Assembly (NCBI RefSeq): GCF_018598585.1
Contig: NZ_JAHESD010000041.1
Coordinates: 1-53,142, forward strand
DNA length: 53,142 bases
Origin: Chryseosolibacter indicum
Lineage (GTDB): Bacteria > Bacteroidota > Bacteroidia > Cytophagales > Cyclobacteriaceae
Direction of reading: 5' to 3'
In this document: positions 34,835-42,706 of the stretch, one piece after another
How the letters are laid out: every line of letters starts with the position of its first letter
Position numbering within the stretch: the stretch's first letter is position 1
Translations under genes and position numbers: made by a program
Notes under the pieces: model-generated
What the model was told of the DNA's origin: nothing
Database searches by the model: none
What the model saw: only the letters and a program-made list of their open reading frames with translations

Positions 34835-35839
34835 ATGGCATCATCTAAGATACCGTATCCCCGTTTCAGAATCATTAATGATTGTTTACGGAGTCGTGTT
34901 AAGCGCTACTGGACTATTAAAGAATTTATTCAAAAACTGGAGGAAGAAGACATTTTTGTTAAAGAAAGGACTGTAAAGAGTGATCTCGCACTTATGCGAA
35001 ATGACGAGATTATAGGTTATAAAGCTCCTATTGTTTACTGTCCCAGAAATAGAGGTTATTATTATGCTGATCCGGAATACTCCATTGATGTGATTCCTCT
35101 TAATGATGAAGAGATACGCTCTTTAACGTTTGCTGTTAATATGGTCAACAGATATCGAGGAGCGCAGGTGGTAAAACAATTTGAGGGAACGCTTCATAAA
35201 GTATCAAAAATTGTTCAGCAACTTAAGAATGCAAGTGGTCCCACACGTTCTTTTATTGGCTTTGAGAACGTGCCCTATTACAAGGGGATGGACTTTTTCG
35301 ATATTATACTAGAAGCTGTAGACGAAAAACGTGCTTTGGTGATACATTATAAAAGATTTCAAAAGGAGCGCGGTGATGTTCATATCTTTCATCCTTATCT
35401 TATGAAGGAGTATATGAACCGATGGTATGTACTGGGTTATAGTGAGCGAAGAAAATGGGTTATAACACTAGGACTTGACAGAATTGAAAAAATAGAACCA
35501 TCGACATCGGATTTCATAGTAAATACTTTCCTTGATGCGGAAACATATTTTAATAATACACTCGGCATAACACACACACCTGGAAAAGCAGAAGATATTG
35601 TACTACGGTTTTCTTCCACACAGGCAAATTATATTAAGACACAATATCTACATCATAGTCAGGAGACACTTGAAGAGGATGAAGATGGGTTGAAGATTGT
35701 GCTGAAGCTGAAGATAAATTTTGAACTCATATCAAAGTTGATGGCTTTTGGTCCGGATGTTGAAGTTTTGAAACCCATTAAGCTTAGAAATAAAATAACC
35801 GAATTGCTTGACAGGGCAAGGGGTGTGTATGGTCAGTAA
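34835..35839 (+). CDS. WYL-domain transcriptional regulator (YafY-like)
   Basis: 334 residues. An N-terminal helix-turn-helix region (about 8-75, with TIKEFIQKLEEE and ERTVKSDLALMRN) is followed by a linker and the WYL domain (about 145-215). The WYL domain contains ALVIHYKRF, HPYLMKEYMNRWYVLGYS and LGLDRIEKIE, where RWYVLGY is the WYL strand. The C-terminal WCX-like part extends to 330. Such proteins are ligand-sensing regulators; in several bacteria they control DNA-damage, CRISPR or phage-defence genes. No defence genes are adjacent. The 11-nt phased array upstream could be a binding platform, but that is inference. Confidence 0.9.
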   Translation: MASSKIPYPRFRIINDCLRSRVKRYWTIKEFIQKLEEEDIFVKERTVKSDLALMRNDEIIGYKAPIVYCPRNRGYYYADPEYSIDVIPLNDEEIRSLTFAVNMVNRYRGAQVVKQFEGTLHKVSKIVQQLKNASGPTRSFIGFENVPYYKGMDFFDIILEAVDEKRALVIHYKRFQKERGDVHIFHPYLMKEYMNRWYVLGYSERRKWVITLGLDRIEKIEPSTSDFIVNTFLDAETYFNNTLGITHTPGKAEDIVLRFSSTQANYIKTQYLHHSQETLEEDEDGLKIVLKLKINFELISKLMAFGPDVEVLKPIKLRNKITELLDRARGVYGQ

Positions 35840-35851
35840 TTGTTCAGGAAT

Positions 35852-35925
35852 GTTTAAGGTTCGAGGTTAGATGTACTGGGCTGTGTTTAAAGTTTCAGGT
35901 TACAGGTTGTAATGTTTTTGTTTTT
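35852..35925 (+). repeat. GTT heptad array between the WYL and UpxY genes
   Basis: GTTTAAG, GTTCGAG, GTTAGAT, GTACTGG (four contiguous heptads), a 5-nt GCTGT, then GTTTAAA (starting 35885), GTTTCAG and GTTACAG, with an extra base before GTTTCAG absorbed by the preceding run, then GTTGTAAT and GTTTTT. Most units are 7 nt. The array fills the gap upstream of the UpxY promoter region. Confidence 0.75.
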
Positions 35926-35959
35926 GGTTTTTTAGGGCATCTTTGCTTGTGGGAACATT

Positions 35960-36469
35960 ATGCGAAATATAAGTAAGCATTGGTATGTATTCTATACGAA
36001 GAGCCGGCATGAGAAAAAGGTTTATGACCTTTTAATGAAGGCTGGTTATGATGTCTTTCTTCCGATGCAAAAGGTGATGCGGCAATGGAGTGACCGGAAG
36101 AAAAAAGTAGAAGTACCTCTTTTTAATTCTTACATCTTCGTTAAGACTTTTGAACACGATCTTATCTCTGTGTTAAAGATTCCGGGTGTTGCATGGACGA
36201 TTTTGTATAACAGCAGACCTGCCATTCTCCGTGAGGAGGAGTATGAGGTGGTTCAACGTTTTATTACTTCCGGACTTTTTATTGAAACGACAGCGTTGAC
36301 AGAAGATTTTACTCCCGGTGATAAGGCACAAGTATTGGATGGACCGCTGGCGGGAACAACGGGAATCCTGTCAGGAAGTGCCAATCAACAAAAGTTAAGT
36401 GTAGTACTGGAAGGGATAAATCAGGTTGTAAGAGTTGAGATAAAAGGTGCATTACTAAAAAAAATCTGA
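35960..36469 (+). CDS. UpxY-type transcription antiterminator (NusG paralogue)
   Basis: 169 residues. The NusG N-terminal (NGN) domain (about 7-100) contains HWYVFYTKSRHEKKVYDLL, VFLPMQKVMRQWSDRKKKV and PLFNSYIFVK. The C-terminal KOW domain (about 116-165) contains FTPGDKAQVLDGPLAGTTGI. In Bacteroides, UpxY proteins bind the leader of one capsule locus and prevent early termination across it. Here the gene opens the polysaccharide locus: a winged-helix gene and then wza, wzc and 12 kb of transferases follow. No UpxZ-like repressor is seen. A near-consensus -7 (CATCTTTG, 35938-35945) precedes it. Confidence 0.92.
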   Translation: MRNISKHWYVFYTKSRHEKKVYDLLMKAGYDVFLPMQKVMRQWSDRKKKVEVPLFNSYIFVKTFEHDLISVLKIPGVAWTILYNSRPAILREEEYEVVQRFITSGLFIETTALTEDFTPGDKAQVLDGPLAGTTGILSGSANQQKLSVVLEGINQVVRVEIKGALLKKI

Positions 36470-36594
36470 ATAAAACAAGGTCACTTGTCACATCCTGCTT
36501 TGAGACCTTAACATTCTATTTCCACGCCTTATACGCATGTACGGCTGTTTGGGTTTCGATAGTTTTTCCTGATTTTTTCACAATTTTTACTTGT

Positions 36595-36602
36595 TACCTT
36601 TG
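36595..36602 (+). promoter_or_regulatory. Candidate -7 element, distal promoter of the winged-helix gene
   Basis: TACCTTTG matches TAnnTTTG, 60 nt before the GTG at 36662. Transcription from it would run through the whole symmetric element at 36618-36658. Confidence 0.5.
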
Positions 36603-36617
36603 TGTAATTTTTAGGAT

Positions 36618-36658
36618 ACAAAAGTGAGTAAATAAACTACTCGCTTTCATACTTTTGT
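36618..36658. promoter_or_regulatory. Symmetric operator-like element overlapping a second -7 box
   Basis: ACAAAAGT-GAGTA, spacer AATAAAC, TACTC, 8 nt, then ACTTTTGT: two nested inverted repeats (8 bp and 5 bp). The right arm overlaps TACTTTTG (36650-36657), an exact TAnnTTTG match only 4 nt before the GTG start. A protein bound here would block that promoter and the start codon. The gene behind it encodes a winged-helix protein, so autoregulation is a reasonable guess. Confidence 0.65.
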
Positions 36659-36661
36659 GGT

Positions 36662-37207
36662 GTGATAGAAAACCTTATAACCTCACGAACCCGCGTTAAG
36701 ATGCTATTCCGCTTCTTTCTGAATAGTCATTCCAAGGCCCACCTGCGCGGGCTTGCTGATGAGTTTGGTGAGTCTACCAATTCTGTTCGTCTTGAATTAA
36801 ATAATCTCTGTAAAGCTGGCTATCTCATCTCAACAGGTGAAGGCAATATCATTCGCTATAGTGCGAATGTTGATCATCCGCTTTATCCGGAACTTCAAAA
36901 GATAGCTCACAAGTGTTTGGGTCTTGATAAGATCGTTGACAACGTTATCAATCGTTTAATAACGAGGATTGGTGAACTTGATTCAGCTTTTATCACAGGT
37001 GATTATGCGGATGGAAAGGACACGGGGATTATAGACCTTGTGCTGGTGGGTAAACTGAGTATGCAGCAGGTGAGGGGTTATGTGCAAAAGGCGGAGAAGA
37101 TGATCGATCGGAAGATCAGGTTACTTGTGCTCAGCGCAGAGGAGTTTGAAAAGAACAAGAAGAATCTTGCTTCTGAGACTGCGCTTTATTTGTGGCAGAA
37201 GGATTAA
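36662..37207 (+). CDS. Winged-helix regulator with nucleotidyltransferase-like C-terminal domain
   Basis: 181 residues from a GTG start. An ArsR-like winged-helix domain (about 1-72) contains TRVKMLFRFFLNSHSKAHLR, EFGESTNSVRLELNNLCKAG and a wing. The C-terminal part (about 85-181) has the GDYADGKDTGIIDLVLVG pattern, which recalls the minimal nucleotidyltransferase (MNT-like) core, with Asp residues present but no clear GSxxxG loop. Similar genes sit near UpxY and wza in Bacteroidota polysaccharide loci. I know no tested function. Its promoter carries a symmetric element. A heptad array of 120 nt separates it from wza. Confidence 0.8.
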   Translation: MIENLITSRTRVKMLFRFFLNSHSKAHLRGLADEFGESTNSVRLELNNLCKAGYLISTGEGNIIRYSANVDHPLYPELQKIAHKCLGLDKIVDNVINRLITRIGELDSAFITGDYADGKDTGIIDLVLVGKLSMQQVRGYVQKAEKMIDRKIRLLVLSAEEFEKNKKNLASETALYLWQKD

Positions 37208-37276
37208 GGTTCTTCTCCATATGTTTTTATTGCCTGCTCTTTCCGCGATGGGACTGAGGAGGCGGAGCTCCGCTTC

Positions 37277-37396
37277 GTTCAAGGTTCTAGGTTGTTAAAA
37301 GTTCTGTGTTCTGGGTTCAAGGTTCTGAGTTCAAAGTTCTGGGTTCTGAGTTTGAGGTTTTGGGTTCTTTGTTGGGTTTAAAGTTTGAGGTTAAAA
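37277..37396 (+). repeat. Large GTT heptad array upstream of wza
   Basis: About 16 units over 120 nt, nearly all exactly 7 nt: GTTCAAG, GTTCTAG, a 10-nt unit, GTTCTGT, GTTCTGG, GTTCAAG, GTTCTGA, GTTCAAA, GTTCTGG, GTTCTGA, GTTTGAG, GTTTTGG, GTTCTTT, a 5-nt GTTGG, GTTTAAA, GTTTGAG, GTTAAAA. It ends 2 nt before the -7 box of wza, so the -33 region lies inside the array. A 12-bp palindrome GCGGAGCTCCGC (37262-37273) borders its left side. Confidence 0.9.
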
Positions 37397-37398
37397 TG

Positions 37399-37406
37399 TA
37401 TATTTG
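37399..37406 (+). promoter_or_regulatory. Candidate -7 element of the polysaccharide export operon
   Basis: TATATTTG matches TAnnTTTG exactly and is followed by CGG. A TTG at 37372-37374 lies 24 nt upstream, inside the heptad array. The leader to the wza ATG (37434) would be about 20 nt. Confidence 0.65.
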
Positions 37407-37433
37407 CGGTTTCAATAAAAAAATAATAACCCT

Positions 37434-38216
37434 ATGCGCCTGTACCTGCTCTTTGTTGGGTTGATCTTTTTTGCCTCTTGTGTTTCTAATAAGAAGGTGA
37501 CATTGCTTCAGAAGAATGATGTGAATGCAACGAATTTGCCGAAAGACAGTGTTATTCGTACCTATGCTATTGATACATTTCAATATAAGGTTCAGCCTAA
37601 TGATATTTTATCGGTTCGATTTGAAAGTTTGAGTCCTAAAGAACTTGATATTTTCTCTACTTCCCAAAACCAGTTAAATGTACAGCTTCAAGGCACTAAT
37701 GGATTGGTGATGGGCGAACTAGTAGATGAAAAGGGTGAAATCAGCATTCCCTTTGTCGGGAAATTTAAAGTATCAGGATTAACAGTGTTTGAAGTGCAAG
37801 ATACGCTAGAACATTTGGCAAATCAGTATGTAGAAGCACCTACTGTAAAAGTTCGCTTAATAAACTACAGAATAACTATTTTAGGGGAAGTAAAGAATGA
37901 GGGATCGATTACTTTAAGTAATAACAGAGTAAGTATGTTGGAAGCAATAGGTATATCTGGGGGATTTAATGATCTTGCTGACCGAGCGAATGTAAAACTA
38001 ATAAGGCAAAGGGGGGGGCAAACAGAAGTTCAGTACATTAATCTTCTCGATGAAAATTTTATTAGGTCTCCTTACTACTATGTATATCAAGGAGATGTAC
38101 TTATTGTTCCTCCTCTAAAGCAACGACCTTTCAGAAATTATTTTGGACAGAATTTGGCCCTTTTTGTTTCCTCTCTTTCTGTTTTATTACTAGCCTTTAA
38201 TCTTTTACAAAATTGA
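37434..38216 (+). CDS. Polysaccharide export outer-membrane lipoprotein (Wza-like)
   Basis: 260 residues. It carries a lipoprotein signal with lipobox FASC, Cys at residue 16. The Poly_export (PES) domain (about 45-135) contains YKVQPNDILSVRF. A SLBB-like region (about 140-225) contains ITILGEVKNEGSITLSNN and GDVLIVPP. A hydrophobic C-terminal segment (about 238-256) is typical of the Bacteroidota form. It would form the outer-membrane exit channel for the glycan, working with the Wzc-like protein whose gene overlaps its 3' end by 4 nt. First gene of the long operon. Confidence 0.94.
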   Translation: MRLYLLFVGLIFFASCVSNKKVTLLQKNDVNATNLPKDSVIRTYAIDTFQYKVQPNDILSVRFESLSPKELDIFSTSQNQLNVQLQGTNGLVMGELVDEKGEISIPFVGKFKVSGLTVFEVQDTLEHLANQYVEAPTVKVRLINYRITILGEVKNEGSITLSNNRVSMLEAIGISGGFNDLADRANVKLIRQRGGQTEVQYINLLDENFIRSPYYYVYQGDVLIVPPLKQRPFRNYFGQNLALFVSSLSVLLLAFNLLQN

Positions 38217-40582
38217 ATCCCATTAGTTCGCCAGTCAGCATTCAAGATCAACAGCCTCCGCAGCAGGGTTTTAGTATCGACTTTAAACGCATAGTGGCCC
38301 GTGCAATTCAGTTTTGGTATGTTATTGTAATATCATTATTAACAGCACTGGGAATAGCATTCTTTAAAAATCGTTACGCTGTTCGTATTTACCCGGTTAC
38401 AGCTTCAATTTTAATAAAAGAAAAGGAGGAAACAGCTGAAGGAAGGTTGTTATATAATAACCCCCTGGTTAGTGGTTTTAGGAACTACCTCAATGAAATT
38501 TATTTGATTCGTTCTTATCCGATGATAGAAAGAACTCTCACTAAATTAAATTTTGGAGTTGCTTTCTATAAAGAGGGTAATGTGCTTACTACTGAAAGTT
38601 ATGAATTGCCATTCAAAGCATATGTGTTGAATAAAAGTAAAAATGCAAATGATGCTTTCTATTTTAAGTGGATTAGTAAAGACAAATACGAACTAGGTGT
38701 TCATTCAAATGAAGGAATTGGTGTAGGACGGAAAGTTTTTTTGTTTAATGATACTATCGATTATCAAGGATTAAAAATGGTTTTTTTGCTTAATGAACCT
38801 TTAACAGAGGCTCCAAGTGAACACCAAGATCAGCTAGTATTTACATACACTGAACCTTCGACACTTGCCGGATCGTATATATCAAGATTAGGAGTTAACT
38901 GGGCTGAGGAAGGTGCCGGGGTAATGAACCTTGCTATAAGCGGATCAAACCCATCAAAGGAAATCGATTTTATTAATGGTTTGATCGAACAATATCAATT
39001 GTTTGACCTTGAAAAGAAGAACAGAGTTGCGTCACGAACAATTGATTTTATATCTGAGCAACTGGAAGGAATAACTGATTCTCTGCGTCACGTTGAACAA
39101 CAGTTAGAGCGGTTTAAGAATCGGAACATGTTAACCGACATGAGTGTTGAGGCACAACGACTCTATTCTAAACTTGAAGGAATTGAATCTCAACGGGCAG
39201 AGTTAATAGTACGCAATAATTATTTCAAATACCTCTCTGATTATCTTAAACAAAGTAAAAACCTTGACCAAATAATCCTTCCAAGCTCTGTTGGTATCAA
39301 TGATGGTATACTGTCATCCCTGATACAAAATATGGTTGGTTTTCAGTTACAATTGAAGCTTAATAATCGTACTGAAAATCCGCTTGCAAACGAGTTGAAA
39401 AGAAAGATTGATGAAATAAGAAAGGATATAGTTGAATCTGTAAAGAATCAACAATCAACAGATAATATCAGGAGAGATTATCTTAATAAACAGATAAATG
39501 ATATCGAAAGACAATTAAGCTATCTTCCTGTTGCAGAACGACAACGTATTTCGATCCAAAGAAATTATTCTCTGCTCGAGAATCTTTATATTTTCCTACT
39601 ACAGAAACGGGCTGAAGCTGGGATATCGAAAGCTTCCACTACAACAGATATCGAAATAGTTAATCCTCCTATGATTGCAGGAGGACCAATATCGCCGCAA
39701 CCGAGCAGGAATTATATGATGGCATTTGTACTTGGATTAGCTATACCTCTTGGTGCTTTTGTATTGATAGAACTGTTAAATACAAAAGTTCAATCAAAAG
39801 AAGACATAGAAAAGGTAATCAGCATACCATTTATTGGAGGAGTTGGTCATAAGAGTACCGAAAACAATCTGGAGGTGTTGAGTCATCCCAAGACTGCCAT
39901 TGCGGAATCTTTCAGGGCATTAAGATCAAACCTTAATTATTTTCTTGGTAAGCAGAATAAATCGGTGATCATGATCACCAGCTCTATCAGTGGCGAGGGT
40001 AAAACTTTCACTTCTATTAATTTAGCATCAGTTATTAGTCTTTCAGGTAAAAAGACATTGATTGTAGGTGCCGATATGCGCAGGCCTAAGTTGTTTGGTG
40101 ATTTTAACCTTAAAAACGACAAAGGTTTAAGTTCTTTTCTATCAGGAATGGCTTCTTTTGAAGAAGTTATACAGAAGACTTCATTTCCTAATCTTGACCT
40201 TGTCAGTGGTGGTCCTGTACCTCCTAACCCAGCTGAGTTGTTATTAACAAGTAAAATGACACAATTTGTTACTGATGCAAAATTGCAATATGATTTTGTT
40301 ATAATTGACACGCCCCCCCTCGCAATTGTAACTGACGCATTTGTTATATCCCAACTTGCTGATCATACATTATTCCTTGTTCGACAGAATTATACACCTA
40401 AAGATCTGTTAAGGACAGCCGAGGATTTTTATCGGTCCGGAAAGCTTAAAAATATCAGTTTAGTGTTGAATGATATCTATAAAAGTGGGCCAGGCTATGG
40501 TTATGGATATGGCTATAGTTATAGCTATGGATATAGCTACGGGGTTGGAAACTCTAAACGTGGGAGTGAATATTATTCATAA
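38213..40582 (+). CDS. Wzc-like polysaccharide co-polymerase and BY-kinase
   Basis: 789 residues, probably starting with TTG at 38213, which overlaps the wza stop (TTGA). Wzz domain with membrane segments near 33-50 and 500-522 and a long periplasmic coiled-coil part (about 270-450). A C-terminal bacterial tyrosine kinase follows: Walker A SISGEGKT (about 590-597), Walker A' VGADMRRPK (about 618-626), Walker B VIIDTPP (about 696-702). The tail is a run of alternating Gly/Ser-Tyr residues with eight Tyr plus a terminal YY, the autophosphorylation cluster. It controls chain length and export together with Wza. Confidence 0.95.
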   Translation: MNPISSPVSIQDQQPPQQGFSIDFKRIVARAIQFWYVIVISLLTALGIAFFKNRYAVRIYPVTASILIKEKEETAEGRLLYNNPLVSGFRNYLNEIYLIRSYPMIERTLTKLNFGVAFYKEGNVLTTESYELPFKAYVLNKSKNANDAFYFKWISKDKYELGVHSNEGIGVGRKVFLFNDTIDYQGLKMVFLLNEPLTEAPSEHQDQLVFTYTEPSTLAGSYISRLGVNWAEEGAGVMNLAISGSNPSKEIDFINGLIEQYQLFDLEKKNRVASRTIDFISEQLEGITDSLRHVEQQLERFKNRNMLTDMSVEAQRLYSKLEGIESQRAELIVRNNYFKYLSDYLKQSKNLDQIILPSSVGINDGILSSLIQNMVGFQLQLKLNNRTENPLANELKRKIDEIRKDIVESVKNQQSTDNIRRDYLNKQINDIERQLSYLPVAERQRISIQRNYSLLENLYIFLLQKRAEAGISKASTTTDIEIVNPPMIAGGPISPQPSRNYMMAFVLGLAIPLGAFVLIELLNTKVQSKEDIEKVISIPFIGGVGHKSTENNLEVLSHPKTAIAESFRALRSNLNYFLGKQNKSVIMITSSISGEGKTFTSINLASVISLSGKKTLIVGADMRRPKLFGDFNLKNDKGLSSFLSGMASFEEVIQKTSFPNLDLVSGGPVPPNPAELLLTSKMTQFVTDAKLQYDFVIIDTPPLAIVTDAFVISQLADHTLFLVRQNYTPKDLLRTAEDFYRSGKLKNISLVLNDIYKSGPGYGYGYGYSYSYGYSYGVGNSKRGSEYYS

Positions 40583-40597
40583 TATTTATATATTGAT

Positions 40598-41428
40598 ATG
40601 ACACATAAGGAATTTGATATCCTCATCGAACCAGGTCGTTCGGAAAAGAATTACTGGCGGGACCTTTGGCGATATAAGGAGTTATTTTATATACTCAGTT
40701 GGAGGGATATAAAAATAAGGTATAAACAAACTGTAATAGGTGCGGCGTGGTCTGTAATACGTCCATTGCTAACCATGATCGTGTTTACTATTATATTTAG
40801 CCGGGTTGCGAAGCTTCCAACTGAAGGGACCGCCCCCTATGCAATTATGGTTTTCGCCGGGTTGTTGCCGTGGCAGTTTTTTTCAACGAGTTTATCAGAA
40901 GCAAGTAATAGTTTAATCGGGAATACGAATCTTATAACTAAGGTTTATTTTCCAAGACTAATAATTCCAGCAAGTTCAGTTATTACAAGTTTTGTAGACT
41001 TTGCTATTTCTTTTGGGTTATTGTTAGTTATGATGGTTGGATATCAGTTTGCTCCTTCGTTACAAATTATATTTCTTCCCTTATTTATTATTATAGCTTT
41101 TGCATCATCTTTTGGTATAAGCTTGTTTCTTACAGCATTGAATGTGAAGTACAGAGATTTTAAATACATAATACCGTTTATAGTTCAATTCGGCTTGTAT
41201 ATCTCTCCTGTAGGTTTTAGTAGTAATGTTGTTCCTGAAAAATGGAAGTTACTGTATGCCGTTAATCCAATGGTTGGTATAATAGATGGGTTTCGATGGA
41301 GTATTATTGGAGAAACAAGCTTCCCTGCTTTAACTTTAAGCATCTCTATTATTGTAACGAGCTTATTCCTTTTCCTTGGGGTTGGATATTTCCGGAAGAC
41401 TGAAAAATCATTTGCCGATAATATTTAA
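40598..41428 (+). CDS. ABC transporter permease for polysaccharide export (Wzm-like)
   Basis: 276 residues with six membrane segments and the ABC-2 signature. The segment SWRDIKIRYKQTVIGAAWSVIRP (residues about 30-52; first part SWRDIKIRYKQ) is the conserved N-terminal element of O-antigen exporters. The VFAGLLPWQFFSTSL and LTALNVKYRDFKYIIPF segments are also diagnostic. With the adjacent Wzt-like ATPase it moves a lipid-linked glycan across the inner membrane. It begins 15 nt after the Wzc-like gene. Confidence 0.95.
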   Translation: MTHKEFDILIEPGRSEKNYWRDLWRYKELFYILSWRDIKIRYKQTVIGAAWSVIRPLLTMIVFTIIFSRVAKLPTEGTAPYAIMVFAGLLPWQFFSTSLSEASNSLIGNTNLITKVYFPRLIIPASSVITSFVDFAISFGLLLVMMVGYQFAPSLQIIFLPLFIIIAFASSFGISLFLTALNVKYRDFKYIIPFIVQFGLYISPVGFSSNVVPEKWKLLYAVNPMVGIIDGFRWSIIGETSFPALTLSISIIVTSLFLFLGVGYFRKTEKSFADNI

Positions 41429-41449
41429 ATTTTACGAAAGAAGTAATCT

Positions 41450-42697
41450 ATGTCAGGATCGATCATTGAGGTTAAGAACCTTTCAAAGAAATTTGTAATC
41501 AGTCATGAGGCTGAAAACGGTAAGTATACAGCTCTTCGCGATGTGATGGTAAATAAGATGAAGGGCTTATATAAAACTTCTTCTTCAATTAAGGAAGACT
41601 TTTGGGCTTTAAAGGACTTAACATTTAATATAAACCAGGGGGATAGGGTTGGAGTAGTAGGACGGAATGGAGCAGGTAAGAGTACTTTATTGAAAATACT
41701 TAGCAGGATAACTGAGCCGACTGCAGGAAGTATCAGGATAAGGGGGAGGGTTGCCTCGTTGCTCGAAGTTGGAACCGGATTTCATCCTGAGCTTACCGGA
41801 AGAGAAAATATTTTCTTAAACGGTTCTATTCTTGGAATGAAACGGTCAGAAATTAGAAAAAAGTTTGATGAAATTGTATCATTTGCAGAAGTAGAAAAAT
41901 TTCTGGATACACCGGTGAAGCGTTATAGCAGCGGTATGTATGTTAGACTTGCTTTTTCTGTTGCGGCGCATTTGGAACCGGAGATATTGGTTATTGACGA
42001 AGTATTGGCAGTTGGAGATGCGCAGTTTCAAAAGAAGTGTCTGGGAAAAATGGAGGATGTAAGTAAGGGTGAAGGCCGGACAGTTTTATTTGTAAGTCAT
42101 AATATCGGGCTTATTCAAAATCTATGTAACAGGGGTATTTTACTGGAACGAGGAGTGTTAGTAAAGGCTGGAGAAATATCTGAAATATTAACTCTATATA
42201 ATTCAAATAACTCCAGGAGCTTGCACTGGGAGGGTCTTGAAGAGTATGAGAACATCCAACTTACCAGCACATCAGTTGAAACATTAGAAGGGACAAGCGG
42301 AGACGTATATAATGATGAAGACATTTTTATTAATATCAGAGTTAAGATTAATCAACCTACACGAGAACTTCTTATCGGCTTTAATTTATTGGGGTTAGGA
42401 GAAAAAGAATTAGCTAGAGCAAACTACAATGACTTTAACGGTTATAATACTCTTGATCCAGGTTCTTATCTGTTAATTTTTTGTATTCCAAAGCACACGC
42501 TTGCTACGGGTACATACGCTATAAATTTTGATATAGCCATTCCGTATGTAAAAAAAATTAATTCTAATAAACCTAATCTCTATTTTGAAGTACTATCAAG
42601 AGGCGAAAAAGGTAATAAGTACTTTGTTACAAATTCTTCAAGCTATAACTCAATTATAAGACCTGATTGGTTAAAGTCTATAGAAAAAATTGGTTAA
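41450..42697 (+). CDS. ABC transporter ATP-binding protein with C-terminal glycan-binding domain (Wzt-like)
   Basis: 415 residues. The N-terminal ATPase has Walker A GRNGAGKST (71-79), signature YSSGM (159-163), Walker B ILVIDE (179-184) and the switch His in VSHN. A C-terminal beta-sandwich (about 270-410) resembles the Wzt-C domain, which in other bacteria binds the modified non-reducing end of the finished O-antigen. That makes export depend on a terminal group, plausibly one added by a neighbouring acyltransferase (inference). It pairs with the Wzm-like permease 21 nt upstream. Confidence 0.95.
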   Translation: MSGSIIEVKNLSKKFVISHEAENGKYTALRDVMVNKMKGLYKTSSSIKEDFWALKDLTFNINQGDRVGVVGRNGAGKSTLLKILSRITEPTAGSIRIRGRVASLLEVGTGFHPELTGRENIFLNGSILGMKRSEIRKKFDEIVSFAEVEKFLDTPVKRYSSGMYVRLAFSVAAHLEPEILVIDEVLAVGDAQFQKKCLGKMEDVSKGEGRTVLFVSHNIGLIQNLCNRGILLERGVLVKAGEISEILTLYNSNNSRSLHWEGLEEYENIQLTSTSVETLEGTSGDVYNDEDIFINIRVKINQPTRELLIGFNLLGLGEKELARANYNDFNGYNTLDPGSYLLIFCIPKHTLATGTYAINFDIAIPYVKKINSNKPNLYFEVLSRGEKGNKYFVTNSSSYNSIIRPDWLKSIEKIG

Positions 42698-42706
42698 TTA
42701 GGTACA

